37,896 nucleotides of DNA. Source: Opitutaceae bacterium. Lineage in GTDB: Bacteria; Verrucomicrobiota; Verrucomicrobiia; Opitutales; Opitutaceae. Positions 25,507 to 34,722 of the stretch are shown in pieces (positions within the stretch are counted from its first letter, which is position 1; every line of letters starts with the position of its first letter). The stretch spans positions 1-37,896 of the forward strand of contig PLTZ01000044.1 in NCBI GenBank assembly GCA_003164715.1, in the 5' to 3' direction. The notes beneath the pieces were generated by a model that saw only the letters and a program-made list of their open reading frames with translations, did no database searches and had not been told where the DNA came from. Both the position numbers and the translations under genes were made by a program.

Positions 25507-27318
25507 TCACGCGGGCTCGAAGAGGGGCACGATCCGCATCCCGGGAACCGTGACAAGGCCCTTGTCGGTGATCCGGATCTCGGGGATGACGGAGAGAGGG
25601 ATCAGGTTGAAGCCCATGTAGGGGAGGGTGCAGCCGGCCGCCTTCCACGCGCGCTTGAGCCTCGTCGTCGCGCGGGCGACCTCGGGCGCCCGCCTGTCCG
25701 ACATGAGCCCTGCGACCGGCAGCGCCACCTTGGCGACCACCCTGCCTGCCCGCACGACGCACACCCCGCCCCGCATGCGCTTGATCTCGGCCAGCGCCCG
25801 GCGCATGTCAGGCTCGTTCCTGCCGGCGACGATGATGTTGTGGGCATCGTGCCCCACGGAGCTGGCGACGGCCCCTTCCCTGAGCCCGAAATCCCTGAGG
25901 AGCCCGTGCGCGACCGCGCCGGACAGGCCGTGGCGCTCGACGACTGTGACGAAGCACAGCCGGTGCCGCGCCAAGAGGCCCGCCCAGCCCTCTCCGGCGC
26001 GCGGCCTGAGTTCCACCCGGTCATGGAAGAGGATGATCCCCGGAAGCGCGGTCCGTATGACGTTGGCCGTCACCGGCCTTGTCGGTAGCTTCGGCACGAG
26101 GCCCAGCCCGGCCGAGAACGTGACGGTGCGGTACGCGGCGCGCGGATACCGGTACCGGCGGGACAGCGCCCTGTCGAGGACGGGCGTTATCCTGCGGTTC
26201 CTGACGACGAGCTCGCCGCCGTACCAGGTGCACTGCGGCTTCAGGGAGTCGTCGAGCAGCACCAGATCGGCCCGGCGCGCGGGCGCCAGCCCCCCGATCT
26301 CGCCGTCCATGCCGAACCGCGTGGCCGAATGAAGCGACCCCATGCTCCATGCGGCCTCGGGCGCCAGGCCCGCCCTCACCGCCGAGCGCACGACCCAGTC
26401 CATCCCGAAGAGGAAGAGGTCGTCGGCGTCCCTGTCGTCGGTGCAGACGCAGACCCGCTTCGGGTTCGCGCCGAGCTCGGTCACGGCCTTGATCGCCTGA
26501 GGAAGCGAGTTCCACGGCGTCGTGGGGGGCCCCCCGCGCAGGAAGACCCATACGCCGCACTCGAGGAAGTCGTCGGAGATCTCGCGGTCGATCGCCTCGT
26601 GGGTGTCCGAGATCCCGGAGGCGGCGCCCGCCGCGACGAATTCGCGGCCGTAGATATGGCCCGACACGGGCAGCCCGCGGCGAAGCGCCTCGGCGAGGAC
26701 GGCGTGGCTCCTCCGGTCGCCCATGGCCACCTGGACGAAGTCCATCTTCTCGCCGAGCCCCACGGCCTCGGGCCAGCGGTCGAATATCCTGCCAATCTTT
26801 GCCGGCGTCAGGTCGCCCCCGGCGGTCTCAAACCTCGGACCCGTCGCGGGGACCGTGCTCGGCACGGTGAGGAAGATGGAAAGCGGCGCCTGCCTTGCGT
26901 CCTCGAGCATCCACTCGATCCCCTTCGCGTCGCAGACATTGCCGATCTCATGGCTGTCGCAGAAGATCGTCGTCGTCCCGTTAAGGAGCGCGGGCTCGGC
27001 GTAGGCGCACGCGGTCATCATCGAGCTCTCGATGTGGATGTGCGGATCCACCAGGCCGGGCGCGAGGATCCCGCCCCGGGCGTCGAACCGGCGGGTCGCC
27101 GAACCCCGCGGCGCCTTGCACGCCCCTGCGGGCTTCACGGCGGCGATCCGGCCGCTCTTTATCCACACCTCGCGGCCCTCGTGGATCCTCTCCGTGAACG
27201 TGGAAAGGATCCGGGCGCCCGTGATGACGAGGTCCGGGGCCTCGCGGCCCATTGCGACGGCCGCGAGCGTGCGGGTGACCCTGTGGAGGGGGGGTACGGA
27301 GAAGCGCGTGAGACTCAT
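25507..27318 (-). CDS. ade: Adenine deaminase
   Basis: Ade deaminates adenine to hypoxanthine in purine salvage or breakdown. The 603-residue protein has the amidohydrolase metal motif [12 protein letters not shown] (His93, His95), CDSHEIGNV around 120-128, GHIYGREF, the [13 protein letters not shown] segment and the late [19 protein letters not shown] region of the Ade C-terminal domain, all matching the bacterial Mn-dependent Ade family. A second amidohydrolase acting on a purine lies two genes downstream. It starts 112 nt after the CAP-domain gene. I checked the leader for a purine riboswitch and found no recognisable core. Confidence 0.95.
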   Translation of the reverse strand: MSLTRFSVPPLHRVTRTLAAVAMGREAPDLVITGARILSTFTERIHEGREVWIKSGRIAAVKPAGACKAPRGSATRRFDARGGILAPGLVDPHIHIESSMMTACAYAEPALLNGTTTIFCDSHEIGNVCDAKGIEWMLEDARQAPLSIFLTVPSTVPATGPRFETAGGDLTPAKIGRIFDRWPEAVGLGEKMDFVQVAMGDRRSHAVLAEALRRGLPVSGHIYGREFVAAGAASGISDTHEAIDREISDDFLECGVWVFLRGGPPTTPWNSLPQAIKAVTELGANPKRVCVCTDDRDADDLFLFGMDWVVRSAVRAGLAPEAAWSMGSLHSATRFGMDGEIGGLAPARRADLVLLDDSLKPQCTWYGGELVVRNRRITPVLDRALSRRYRYPRAAYRTVTFSAGLGLVPKLPTRPVTANVIRTALPGIILFHDRVELRPRAGEGWAGLLARHRLCFVTVVERHGLSGAVAHGLLRDFGLREGAVASSVGHDAHNIIVAGRNEPDMRRALAEIKRMRGGVCVVRAGRVVAKVALPVAGLMSDRRAPEVARATTRLKRAWKAAGCTLPYMGFNLIPLSVIPEIRITDKGLVTVPGMRIVPLFEPA

Positions 27319-27421
27319 GGTGCTTGGGAAATCCTGCGGCTGCGGGCCGGGCCGACCGGCCCGCGCCTGATGATCCGCTTATACATCCGAGGACCGGACG
27401 AGGCGAGACGATTGAGGGCCG

Positions 27422-27440
27422 CGGCCCGTGTCACGGGCCG
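27422..27440. other. Hairpin at the CAP-domain gene stop codon
   Basis: An 8-bp GC stem (CGGCCCGT/ACGGGCCG) with a 3-nt loop contains the TGA of the CAP-domain gene. No T-run follows on the minus strand. It may protect the 3' end or assist termination. Confidence 0.3.
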
Positions 27441-28051
27441 GGTGCGCCTGCGGGAGCCCCGTCCGTCTCATAGGACGTGGTGAAGAAGACCTGAGTCGCG
27501 TAGATTCTTTGGTCGACAGCTAGGACGGCATGGCCGAAGCGACAGGCGCAACCTGTCCGCTTGAAGGCGGGGTTGAGCAGGTTGGCGCGGTGGCCCGGGG
27601 AATTCATCCAGCCCGCAAGAAGAAAAGCCGCATACTCCGAGTAGGAATAATAGCGGTTGGGCGAGCCGGCGGAGCGAAGCAAGGGTATCCAGAGCGCGTT
27701 TTCCGCCACGATGCCGCCCTGGAGTCCTGCGCGCTCCACCCGCTCCCTAACGGTGTGCGCCCCGGGGAACGGATTGGAATGCTGGGCCTTCATGGCCAGC
27801 ACTAGGTAGGAGGCCTGCTCATCCGCGGCGGCGTCAAGGGCCGGCTCGCGCGCGAGGGCCGGCACGCCATGCGCGGCGCGCACCCGGTTTGACTCCTCGA
27901 AGATCGCCCGAGCCAGCAGCCCGTGGTCGAAATCCTCCGGCGTCATCAGCCGATCATACCGTTCGGCGCTGGGCGCCGGGGGACTCGCGTGGGAGCACGC
28001 CGCGAAGAGCCCGGCGAGCAGCCCGACTAGGATGCTGTGGCGGATTCTCAC
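27431..28051 (-). CDS. CAP-domain (SCP/PR-1-like) lipoprotein
   Basis: The 206-residue protein starts at GTG 28049-28051; no earlier ATG gives a signal peptide. It has a lipobox-like LFAAC with Cys19. The CAP fold is seen in ARAIFEESNRVRAAHGVPAL, DEQASYLVLAMKAQHSNPFPG, AENALW and LAGWMNSPGHRANLLNPAFKRTGCAC, containing the usual His and Glu positions. CYATQVFF-like ending (RIYATQVFFTTSY) completes the domain. Bacterial CAP proteins are secreted or envelope-bound with unclear biochemical activity. It is divergent from the AIM24 gene over 130 nt. Confidence 0.9.
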   Translation of the reverse strand: MRIRHSILVGLLAGLFAACSHASPPAPSAERYDRLMTPEDFDHGLLARAIFEESNRVRAAHGVPALAREPALDAAADEQASYLVLAMKAQHSNPFPGAHTVRERVERAGLQGGIVAENALWIPLLRSAGSPNRYYSYSEYAAFLLAGWMNSPGHRANLLNPAFKRTGCACRFGHAVLAVDQRIYATQVFFTTSYETDGAPAGAPGP

Positions 28052-28181
28052 GGTGACGATACAAGCGCGGGAGCGCAGTTACGTAAAGAGTTTCGGCGAT
28101 CCAGGTCCGGGTAACCGGAATCAGGCGTTGTCATTTACGGCCCGCAGATTCTTACATGGAAGGCGACATCCCCCTTACACC

Positions 28182-28877
28182 ATGGCCATACCCAAGCAAC
28201 TTTCCACGACCGCGCAGAACGAGACGTTCGGCGGGGTCACCTACCACATCGAGGGCGAGCTTGTGCCGGCCCTGCAGGTCGAGCTGAGCACGACGGGAGT
28301 CTATTTCGAGCACCATATCCTGCTCTGGAAGGACCCGGCGGTGCAGATCGCGCTGCACCCCCTGAAGGGCTCGTTCAAGCGGATGCTCGCGGGGATGCCG
28401 TTCATGCTGACCGGCGCGAGCGGGCCCGGGCGGATCGCCTTCAGCCGCGACGGAGCCGGCCACGTGTTCGGCCTGCACCTGAGTCCCGGCTCAGGCATAG
28501 ATGTGCGCGAGCACCAGTGGCTGGCCGCGACTGAGAACGTCGAGTACTCGTTCACGCGTGTCAAAGGCGCGGCCAACATGCTGCTGGGCGGCACGGGCTT
28601 CTTCATCGACACGTTCTCCTGCCCGGCCCGGGAGGGGATCCTCTGGCTGCACGGCTTCGGCAATGTGTTCGAGGTCGTACTGGCGCCCGGCGAGCAGATC
28701 GACATCGAGCCGGGCGGCTGGATCTACAAGGAGCGCTCGGTCCAGATGGAGACGACGTTCCAGAAGCTCACGACGGGGCTCTTCGCCAGCGCGGGACAGA
28801 TTGTTTTCAACCGCTTTACCGGTCCAGGGAAGATCGCGCTCCAATCGATGTACTACCACATGGCGGGCAGCGAGTAG
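28182..28877 (+). CDS. AIM24/TIGR00266 family protein
   Basis: Starting at ATG 28182 (MAIPKQLSTTAQNETF) the protein has 231 residues; the 50 upstream codons are unlike coding sequence. It is built of repeated beta strands with FKRMLAGMPFMLTGASGPGRIAFS, GVYFEHHILLWKDP, GILWLHGFGNVFEVVLAPGEQIDIEPGGWIYKE and SAGQIVFNRFTGPGKIALQSMYY, the pattern of the AIM24 (mitochondrial biogenesis AIM24-like) family. Its function in bacteria is unknown. It is monocistronic and followed by a terminator-like hairpin. Confidence 0.9.
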   Translation: MAIPKQLSTTAQNETFGGVTYHIEGELVPALQVELSTTGVYFEHHILLWKDPAVQIALHPLKGSFKRMLAGMPFMLTGASGPGRIAFSRDGAGHVFGLHLSPGSGIDVREHQWLAATENVEYSFTRVKGAANMLLGGTGFFIDTFSCPAREGILWLHGFGNVFEVVLAPGEQIDIEPGGWIYKERSVQMETTFQKLTTGLFASAGQIVFNRFTGPGKIALQSMYYHMAGSE

Positions 28878-29314
28878 CCTAGACCGGCGGAATGTTCCCG
28901 AAGGGGTGGGTTCGGGAACGCACCCTTGAAAATCCCGACGGGCCTAAACGCCGCGAGGGAGTCGGACCGAGTGGTGCGGGCAATCATCATGAATCCCGAG
29001 ACGGAATTCATTCTTGGGCGACAAAAGGTTCGTACCCTCATTGGCCTTGACTCGACCGTCGGGTCTTGCCGGCCGGAGTTGGGTAGCCGTGCGCAATAGG
29101 GGGGTCAAGCAAGGTCTCGTCTCGGGGCAATTCACCTAGTGACAGCGCCCATTCGTCGTCACGTCAGCCACCGGATTGGCGCAAGGCGTTTATGGGTAGC
29201 GTATAGCGCCATCTCATGATCGAATGGCGCAAGACGGGCATTGAATCCTCAAGCATCATTGGAATGCGCCTGGAATTCGACCATCGTGGAACAACCCCAA
29301 GAAGAGGCGGCCGC
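28878..29314. other. Gene-free 437-nt stretch before the secreted gene pair
   Basis: I see no convincing coding region here. It contains the hairpin at 28894-28919 and, near the right end, an inverted repeat GCGCCAT/ATGGCGC (29206-29212 and 29224-29230, 11-nt spacer) that could be an operator for the gene at 29315. A good SD-like GAAGAGG lies at 29301-29307. No clear -35/-10 pair stands out. Confidence 0.4.
28894..28919 (+). terminator. Terminator-like hairpin after the AIM24 gene
   Basis: A perfect 9-bp stem GTTCCCGAA/TTCGGGAAC with an 8-nt loop begins 16 nt after the stop. The following sequence (gcacccttg) lacks a T-run, so termination may be Rho-assisted or the hairpin may stabilise the mRNA end. 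Confidence 0.5.
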
Positions 29315-30757
29315 ATGCGAAGAAAATCTAGAGTTGCCGTGGTGTTGATCCTGGCAGCGCTGACCCCGCTGCCGGCAAGTGTTGCGCGCGCCGACCAGGG
29401 GGAGGAGGCGGAGCAGATCGAGGCCATCTTTTCAAAGACGAGCAATGGCTACGTTCGCCTGCTGCGCCCGGACGGCTCCCTCCGGCCCGAGACCTACCGA
29501 TATGGAAAGGGCGAGTTCTGGGGAGGCGACTTCGTCGACTCATCGGTGGACCGCCTGACCGTGGACGACATCGCGCGGACAATATCGCCGGCCCTTGCAC
29601 GGCGGAGCTACGTGGCCGCCAAGGATCCAAGCTTCGCGGAGCTCTTCATCGTGATTAGCTGGGGGACGACCGTGGCGCCGGAGCATCGAACAATGGATCC
29701 CGCATATGAGGACGTCGAAAGGGGGCAGATGCGGGCCAACACGAAGCCGCATTCCCCGTTCTTCGGCAAAGCAGGCTACACGGTTGTCATGAGCGGAGTC
29801 ACCGGTGGCCTGCAGGAGGGGGCGTTGGACGGCAGCGCAAATACTTGGAACCTCGGCGGGGCGGACCCTTCCTCGGCGATCGTACCGACCCGATCGACCT
29901 CGGACGCGAACGCAAACGACAATGTCATCATCCAGGCAAGCTCCGCACTTCGGGTTGAGAACCAGATGTGGGCGCAGATAAGCCAGGAAAACGCCCGGAT
30001 GCTGGGGTACGCGTCGCTCGCCGACGCCGAGCTCCAAAGGTACCGGTACTTCGTGGTGCTGCAGGCCTACGACAACAGGACCCTCTCCCAGAAGAAGCCC
30101 AAGCTGCTGTGGGAGGCCCGCCTGAGCATCAGCGAGCATCGAAACCTTTTTGACAAACGGCTCGGGGCGTTGGCGGAGAATGCCAGCGCCTATTTCGGGC
30201 AGGACAGCAACGGACTCGTGCACAAGGCGGTGCCCGTCGGATTTGTGCGCATCGGCCAGATGAGCTCGCTGGAGTTTCCCACCGAGCCCGAGGCTGCGGC
30301 CCTGGCCGGCGATGGGGCTCATGTGGCTTACCTCAGGAGGGAGCGCTCCGAGACCGGACTGGCGGTTGTCGACGTGGACAAGCCCGAAGAGACCGTCTTC
30401 GCCAAGATACCCGGCGGCGCGGAGCCCGCCCGAATCGCATGGAGCGATCCGGAGCACATCCGGGTGACCCTCGTTTCGGCCGGCGCGGCGACCTTCGACA
30501 CAAGGTCCCTGTCCTGGTCGGCAGCGCCGGCGGACTCCGCGCCCGCCGGGCATCCGACCGCCGCGCGCGACGATGCAATGCTGGCCCGAGTGGAGGGGAA
30601 GTTTCCCCATCGAAACGTCGAGATCCTGGGTTCGGACAATCGCGGCCGGCGCTATCTCCTGGCCGTCTCGGGAACGAAGGGCCCCGCCAGGTACTACCTC
30701 TTCGACAATGAGGACGACGTACTCGTCGACGTCGGCAGATCCAGCCGAGCCCCATGA
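29315..30757 (+). CDS. Secreted protein with S9-peptidase-like propeller segment, no hydrolase domain
   Basis: From ATG 29315, with GAAGAGG 7 nt upstream, the protein has 480 residues and a signal peptide (about 1-26, ending ARA). Residues about 30-300 contain GGDFVDSSVDRLTVDDIA, AKDPSFAELFIVISWGTT and an LQAYDN segment, which I know only as a lineage-specific hypothetical family. Residues about 320-480 look like propeller blades (LAGDGAHVAYLRRE, GLAVVDVDKPEETVFA). They end in a segment like the last blade of S9 prolyl-oligopeptidase-type enzymes (RNVEILGSDNRGRRYLLAVSG, YYLFDNEDDVLVDVGRS). There the catalytic hydrolase would normally begin, but the protein stops. Its TGA overlaps the next ATG by 4 bp. 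The S9 relationship is inference. Confidence 0.65.
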   Translation: MRRKSRVAVVLILAALTPLPASVARADQGEEAEQIEAIFSKTSNGYVRLLRPDGSLRPETYRYGKGEFWGGDFVDSSVDRLTVDDIARTISPALARRSYVAAKDPSFAELFIVISWGTTVAPEHRTMDPAYEDVERGQMRANTKPHSPFFGKAGYTVVMSGVTGGLQEGALDGSANTWNLGGADPSSAIVPTRSTSDANANDNVIIQASSALRVENQMWAQISQENARMLGYASLADAELQRYRYFVVLQAYDNRTLSQKKPKLLWEARLSISEHRNLFDKRLGALAENASAYFGQDSNGLVHKAVPVGFVRIGQMSSLEFPTEPEAAALAGDGAHVAYLRRERSETGLAVVDVDKPEETVFAKIPGGAEPARIAWSDPEHIRVTLVSAGAATFDTRSLSWSAAPADSAPAGHPTAARDDAMLARVEGKFPHRNVEILGSDNRGRRYLLAVSGTKGPARYYLFDNEDDVLVDVGRSSRAP

Positions 30758-32523
30758 AACACCTGTCACGCTGGGAGCTCGCCGTGGTATTGCCCGCGCT
30801 GCACACGCTGGGTGCGGCAACCGGGGATGGCGGCCCCATCATGATGCCGCCATTCTTCGTCGAGGAGCAGCGCGCCGACGGAATCAAGTGGCTCTATGGC
30901 GCCGACGCCGACCTGCAGGTGCTTTCCGGCTGCGCCACCGATGCGACGGCCGGATTCCTCAGGCAGATCATGGAGCAGCGCAATGAGCTCCGGGCGTTCA
31001 TCCCGGATGAGTTCCTGCTCCACGCAAGCCTGCCGACGACGCTCATCGTCTTCCCGGAGTCGCTGAAGCAGACCATGGACCAAGCCCTGGCGCGGGAGCT
31101 TGAACAGGGGGACGCGGATAAGCCCCGGCGGTTCAGCCCGATGAACGACCTTCGGCTATCTGAGCCCGATTCCAGCTATATCTTCATCGTGTTTGACGAT
31201 GTCGCGCCGGGGACCGAGGCATGGCTCCGGGGAGGTGGCGGCACGCGCCCAATGAACCTTCAAACGGCCGTGCACTCTCCCGCCTATCTCCGATTCCTCC
31301 TAAAGGCGCGCGTTCCGGCGCTGCCCGACTGGTATGTGAGCGGCTGCGTGGGGCTTTATGAGACCAATGAATTCAAGGCGGACAGCGGATCCGACGGGCG
31401 GCCGTCGCAAGCCGGCCGCCTCGCATTGGACGGGGCGAGATTCGGAACGGATCCGTGGCTCTCCGAAGGCGACGCCTCGGCCCTCCGGCGGCACCCGGAT
31501 GGCGCAAGGCCGCTGGTCCCGATGCGCGAGCTCTTCGCCGCGCGGTACCCCTCCTCGAAGTCGGATGAATATCGCCGGGTCTGGGAGGCGCAGGCCGAAC
31601 TCTTTGTCCGGTGGGCCCTCTCCGGTGGAGTGGATGGGGGGCCGGAACGTCTGCGGCGCTTCGTGGAAGGCGCCACAACGCAGCGCACCACCGAGGAGTT
31701 CTTCTATTCCTGCTTTGGAATCGACTACGGCGACGCCTTGGACGCGCTCAGCGACTTTCTTCCGCACGCTGTCGAAAGGCCGCTCTACGTCGCGCCCGGC
31801 ACCGCCCCAGGGTTTCCCTCTTTTGACCTTCGGGAAGCCACCGCGGGCGAGGTGCGCAGGATCAAGGGCGAATGGTCGCGCCGGGTCCTCGGGGTGATCA
31901 AGGAAGACAATCCCGGCTCCCTTCCCCATTTCGCCGGGAAGGTTCGCGCTTCTCTGGAGGGGTCCCTGGCGCGCGGCGAACGCGATCCGGGTTTTCTGGC
32001 ATCGTTGGCCCTGTTTCGCATTCAGAACGGTAGCCCGAAGGAGGGGTTTCAATTGCTGGAGCAATATTCCGGCGCGGCGGCCGCGCGCCCGATGGCCCAG
32101 CTGGAGCTTGCGCAGCAGCACCTTCTCGAGGCGCTTGCACGGCCGACCGGGACCAAGGGGCTTCTCGGGGATGAACAAGCCTCCGAACTCCTCCGCGAAA
32201 TCTCGGCCTGCCTTAACGCGGGTCCCATCGAGTCAGCCTACAAGCTGGCCGCCAAGGTACTCGAGCACCTGGGGCGCGACCCTACGCGATCGGAGAGAAT
32301 GATGCTTGCCGACGGCGCGCGCCTGTTCCCAAGGGATTCGCAATTGGTCGTGCAGGCCGTATCCTGGGAGCTTCGGGCTGGGGAGGTCATGGGCGCATCA
32401 AGGTTGATTGAATTCGGCCTTTGGGAAGGCGCAGACCCGTCTGAGAGCCAGAAGCTCCTCGTGCTGGAGAATCTCGCGAGACAGGCCCTGGCGGCCACAA
32501 GCCCGCAAGGAGGCATTCGCTGA
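30754..32523 (+). CDS. Peptidase-MA/DUF1570-like protein lacking the HExxH site
   Basis: The 589-residue protein starts inside the previous stop (ATGA). The N-terminal part has the usual MA/DUF1570 order: an LQVLSGCATDATAGFLRQIM segment, then ASLPTTLIVFPESLKQ. The metal-site region is TAVHSPAYLRFLL (His174-Tyr178) where HExxH is expected. DWYVSGCVGLYE (192-203) replaces the usual WxxEGxAEY, and VWEAQAELFVRWAL (276-289) matches the YAQSWALVHYL helix. The second His and both Glu are missing, so it should not be an active gluzincin. The remainder is helical, TPR-like (LASLALFRIQNGSPKEGFQLLEQ). The N-terminal hydrophobic stretch could be a weak signal. It is probably a partner of the preceding secreted protein. 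Confidence 0.6.
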   Translation: MKHLSRWELAVVLPALHTLGAATGDGGPIMMPPFFVEEQRADGIKWLYGADADLQVLSGCATDATAGFLRQIMEQRNELRAFIPDEFLLHASLPTTLIVFPESLKQTMDQALARELEQGDADKPRRFSPMNDLRLSEPDSSYIFIVFDDVAPGTEAWLRGGGGTRPMNLQTAVHSPAYLRFLLKARVPALPDWYVSGCVGLYETNEFKADSGSDGRPSQAGRLALDGARFGTDPWLSEGDASALRRHPDGARPLVPMRELFAARYPSSKSDEYRRVWEAQAELFVRWALSGGVDGGPERLRRFVEGATTQRTTEEFFYSCFGIDYGDALDALSDFLPHAVERPLYVAPGTAPGFPSFDLREATAGEVRRIKGEWSRRVLGVIKEDNPGSLPHFAGKVRASLEGSLARGERDPGFLASLALFRIQNGSPKEGFQLLEQYSGAAAARPMAQLELAQQHLLEALARPTGTKGLLGDEQASELLREISACLNAGPIESAYKLAAKVLEHLGRDPTRSERMMLADGARLFPRDSQLVVQAVSWELRAGEVMGASRLIEFGLWEGADPSESQKLLVLENLARQALAATSPQGGIR

Positions 32524-32764
32524 CCAATCGCTCGAGCTATCGCGATGCCTGTGCCAGTAGCTTGACCCGCTCTTTTGCCGCACCTCTACCCGGTTGGATC
32601 TGAGGAGGCGCTCGTTTCTCCGGCGTCCTTTCAGACTGGCCGGTAGGTGCTTCAGAAGCTGGCTGAAAATCGGTCCATTCTGAATCGGCACGCCCCATTG
32701 CTCCTTTGCCTGCATCGTTCGGGTTCCGGCTCCCGATACGGGTGCTCGCTGTCCTCGAAATGCG

Positions 32765-34714
32765 TCAGATCGCTCGGAAGTCCCCGATCTTCAATGGAAA
32801 CAGCGGCCGGCCCAGACGTTTCGAACTCACGCGCTCGATTTCGAGAGCCACGGTGTAGTTGTGGGTCACAAATCGAAGCATTTCCACGCGTGGAATCGTC
32901 AGGCACCGCGTCCCGTTGTTCGCCGTCACGCTTGAATTGGGCGAGCTGTTTTGCATCAGTCCGATTTCCCCGAAGAAATTGCCGGACTTAATTGTCGCCA
33001 CAGGGCGGCCGTTTCGGGACACCTGAGCATCTCCCTGAAAGATGACAAAGAAGTCCTCAACGACCTGGCCTTCATTCAATATGCCCTGCCCCTGCGCATA
33101 GTCGGCGATGCGGGAGAGTCGCGCGAAGCGATCTATGGCCTGGAGGTGCCAGTTCTTGCAGAGCGAGATTCTCCGCAGGAACGGGCGCTTGAGTACCATA
33201 TCAGCAAGCGTCGCCTGTGAGACCCTCTTGACAATGAGCTCCTCCGCCACCGATCGCTCGACCGTGAGCAGCGTGACCGGAGTCAGCGTGCGCAGGCGAT
33301 AGTTTGGAAACCCGGGGTCCGCCAGGTCATGGAGGCCGATCAAGTTCCCTTCGCCTATCACCTGTACCTGCACCGTCCTCCCCGTCGTCAGCTTGCGGCG
33401 CAGGCTGACTTTCCCGCTTACGATCAATGAGACACACGTCGGAACGTCCCCGCCTTGGAGCGTCTTCCATGGCCCGTGCCTGGTGACCTTCATTTTCCGG
33501 ACCAGCTCGATCCTTTGGGGCGGCAGCATCCCGCTGAAGAGGGGCAGCGCCGCAAGCAACTTCAGGCGGCTGGACTCGTCAAGCGCTGGGGCATCGCGAT
33601 CGAACCAGCGCGTCTGCCAGAGACGGATTGCTTTGCGCCACAACCTGGCGCGGGAACGCACCCATGCGAAGAGTTCCCATCCTAGATAGCCTGCACACAG
33701 GACCGCAAGCGAGCCGCCGGTTCCCACGGCTATGTGCAGGCCATTGGTCCGCCAGAACGCCACGCTCCAGGGCGGCAGGTCTGAAAGGCGGCCGATCCAG
33801 CTAAGGACGACTAGGGTCCAGACGACACTGTATGCCATCCTGCACCAGGTAGTCGGATGGGAAAGCGTCCGTCTGAGCAGCCGGCCGCGGGCCACCGGCT
33901 GCAGATTGGGCGGAAAGACGAATGCATGCTCGGAGTCGCTTGGTTCTCGCGTGGCGCCGACATGGAAGAGCGTGGCAAGCCTCTCGCCAAGGATTGGACG
34001 CAGGCTGACAATAAGGCCGAGCAGGGGAAAGAACGCCCACTCGGGCCTGTGCCACGAGGCGACGCCCGCGGCGGCCGACAATGTGGCCGGCATCGCGAGC
34101 GCTATCATTAACTGGTCAACGCGCGGCAGCATCACGACGTCGGACTTGTCCGAGGTGAATCGAGGCGGGACCTTCGTCCAGCTCCACCTGGGCCGGTAGA
34201 CTTCGCCGCCCGAGCCGCGTATCATGCAGCAGGCTAGAAGCTCGCCCGCACTGAGCGCGGCGCTGAGAAGCGCCAGCCCGACCAGTACGTCGGGTACTGA
34301 CGCGGGAAGCCTGGGCCGGAAGGACAGGGCCACGGCCAGGCTCGCGAAGAAGAGCAGTCTGACGGAGCGCTTTAGGGCTCGCGATCGCACCCCCCAATGC
34401 CAGTCATATGCGAGGATGGGCTCGGGCCCAATGCCCGGCTCCAGAAGGATATTGGCCCTCAACGCCTTGAGGATCAATTCGTAGGATTCGCCCAAGGGCA
34501 GGCATTGTCTATTGCGGATCGCCTCATCCAGCATCGCTGGAACCGTCTTCGGCTTCTCGAACTGGCACAGGGTCCGCCACTGCTCGGGCGTCACGCTCAG
34601 GTAAGTCCGCGCGGTGATGTTCTTCAGCACGATGAGGCCGTTGACAGGCTCGCTTTGCCTCAGATTCGGAGCCAGGTGCAGCGTCTGCGCGGAAAGCAGG
34701 AGATTGATGTCCAT
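32765..34714 (-). CDS. M50-like membrane pseudoprotease with two cyclic-nucleotide-binding domains
   Basis: I start at ATG 34712-34714 (649 residues); a TTG at 34738 is possible but would overlap the upstream gene. Domains in order: an N-terminal winged-helix or PqqD-like part (1-95); membrane segments from about 116; an M50-like core; two cNMP domains (about 392-495 and 515-625). The M50 site reads SAGELLACC (about 155-163) in place of HExxH. GGEVYRPRWSW and SDVVMLPRVDQLMIALAMPA follow as in M50 relatives, and LRPILGERLA replaces the NPLLxxDG third-ligand motif. All zinc ligands are therefore missing. cNMP domain 2 has GNFFGEIGLMQNSSPNSSV, without the usual Arg. It follows a response regulator by a few nt. 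Confidence 0.75.
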   Translation of the reverse strand: MDINLLLSAQTLHLAPNLRQSEPVNGLIVLKNITARTYLSVTPEQWRTLCQFEKPKTVPAMLDEAIRNRQCLPLGESYELILKALRANILLEPGIGPEPILAYDWHWGVRSRALKRSVRLLFFASLAVALSFRPRLPASVPDVLVGLALLSAALSAGELLACCMIRGSGGEVYRPRWSWTKVPPRFTSDKSDVVMLPRVDQLMIALAMPATLSAAAGVASWHRPEWAFFPLLGLIVSLRPILGERLATLFHVGATREPSDSEHAFVFPPNLQPVARGRLLRRTLSHPTTWCRMAYSVVWTLVVLSWIGRLSDLPPWSVAFWRTNGLHIAVGTGGSLAVLCAGYLGWELFAWVRSRARLWRKAIRLWQTRWFDRDAPALDESSRLKLLAALPLFSGMLPPQRIELVRKMKVTRHGPWKTLQGGDVPTCVSLIVSGKVSLRRKLTTGRTVQVQVIGEGNLIGLHDLADPGFPNYRLRTLTPVTLLTVERSVAEELIVKRVSQATLADMVLKRPFLRRISLCKNWHLQAIDRFARLSRIADYAQGQGILNEGQVVEDFFVIFQGDAQVSRNGRPVATIKSGNFFGEIGLMQNSSPNSSVTANNGTRCLTIPRVEMLRFVTHNYTVALEIERVSSKRLGRPLFPLKIGDFRAI

Positions 34715-34722
34715 GGCCGAAA

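Noticed and set aside
27159-27167. Perfect DnaA-box-like TTATCCACA
   Set aside because: Single copy inside the ade coding region with no AT-rich element or further boxes; no sign of an origin.
27319-27430. Possible purine riboswitch upstream of ade
   Set aside because: A TATAAGCGG stretch caught the eye, but the conserved purine-riboswitch junction sequences are absent.
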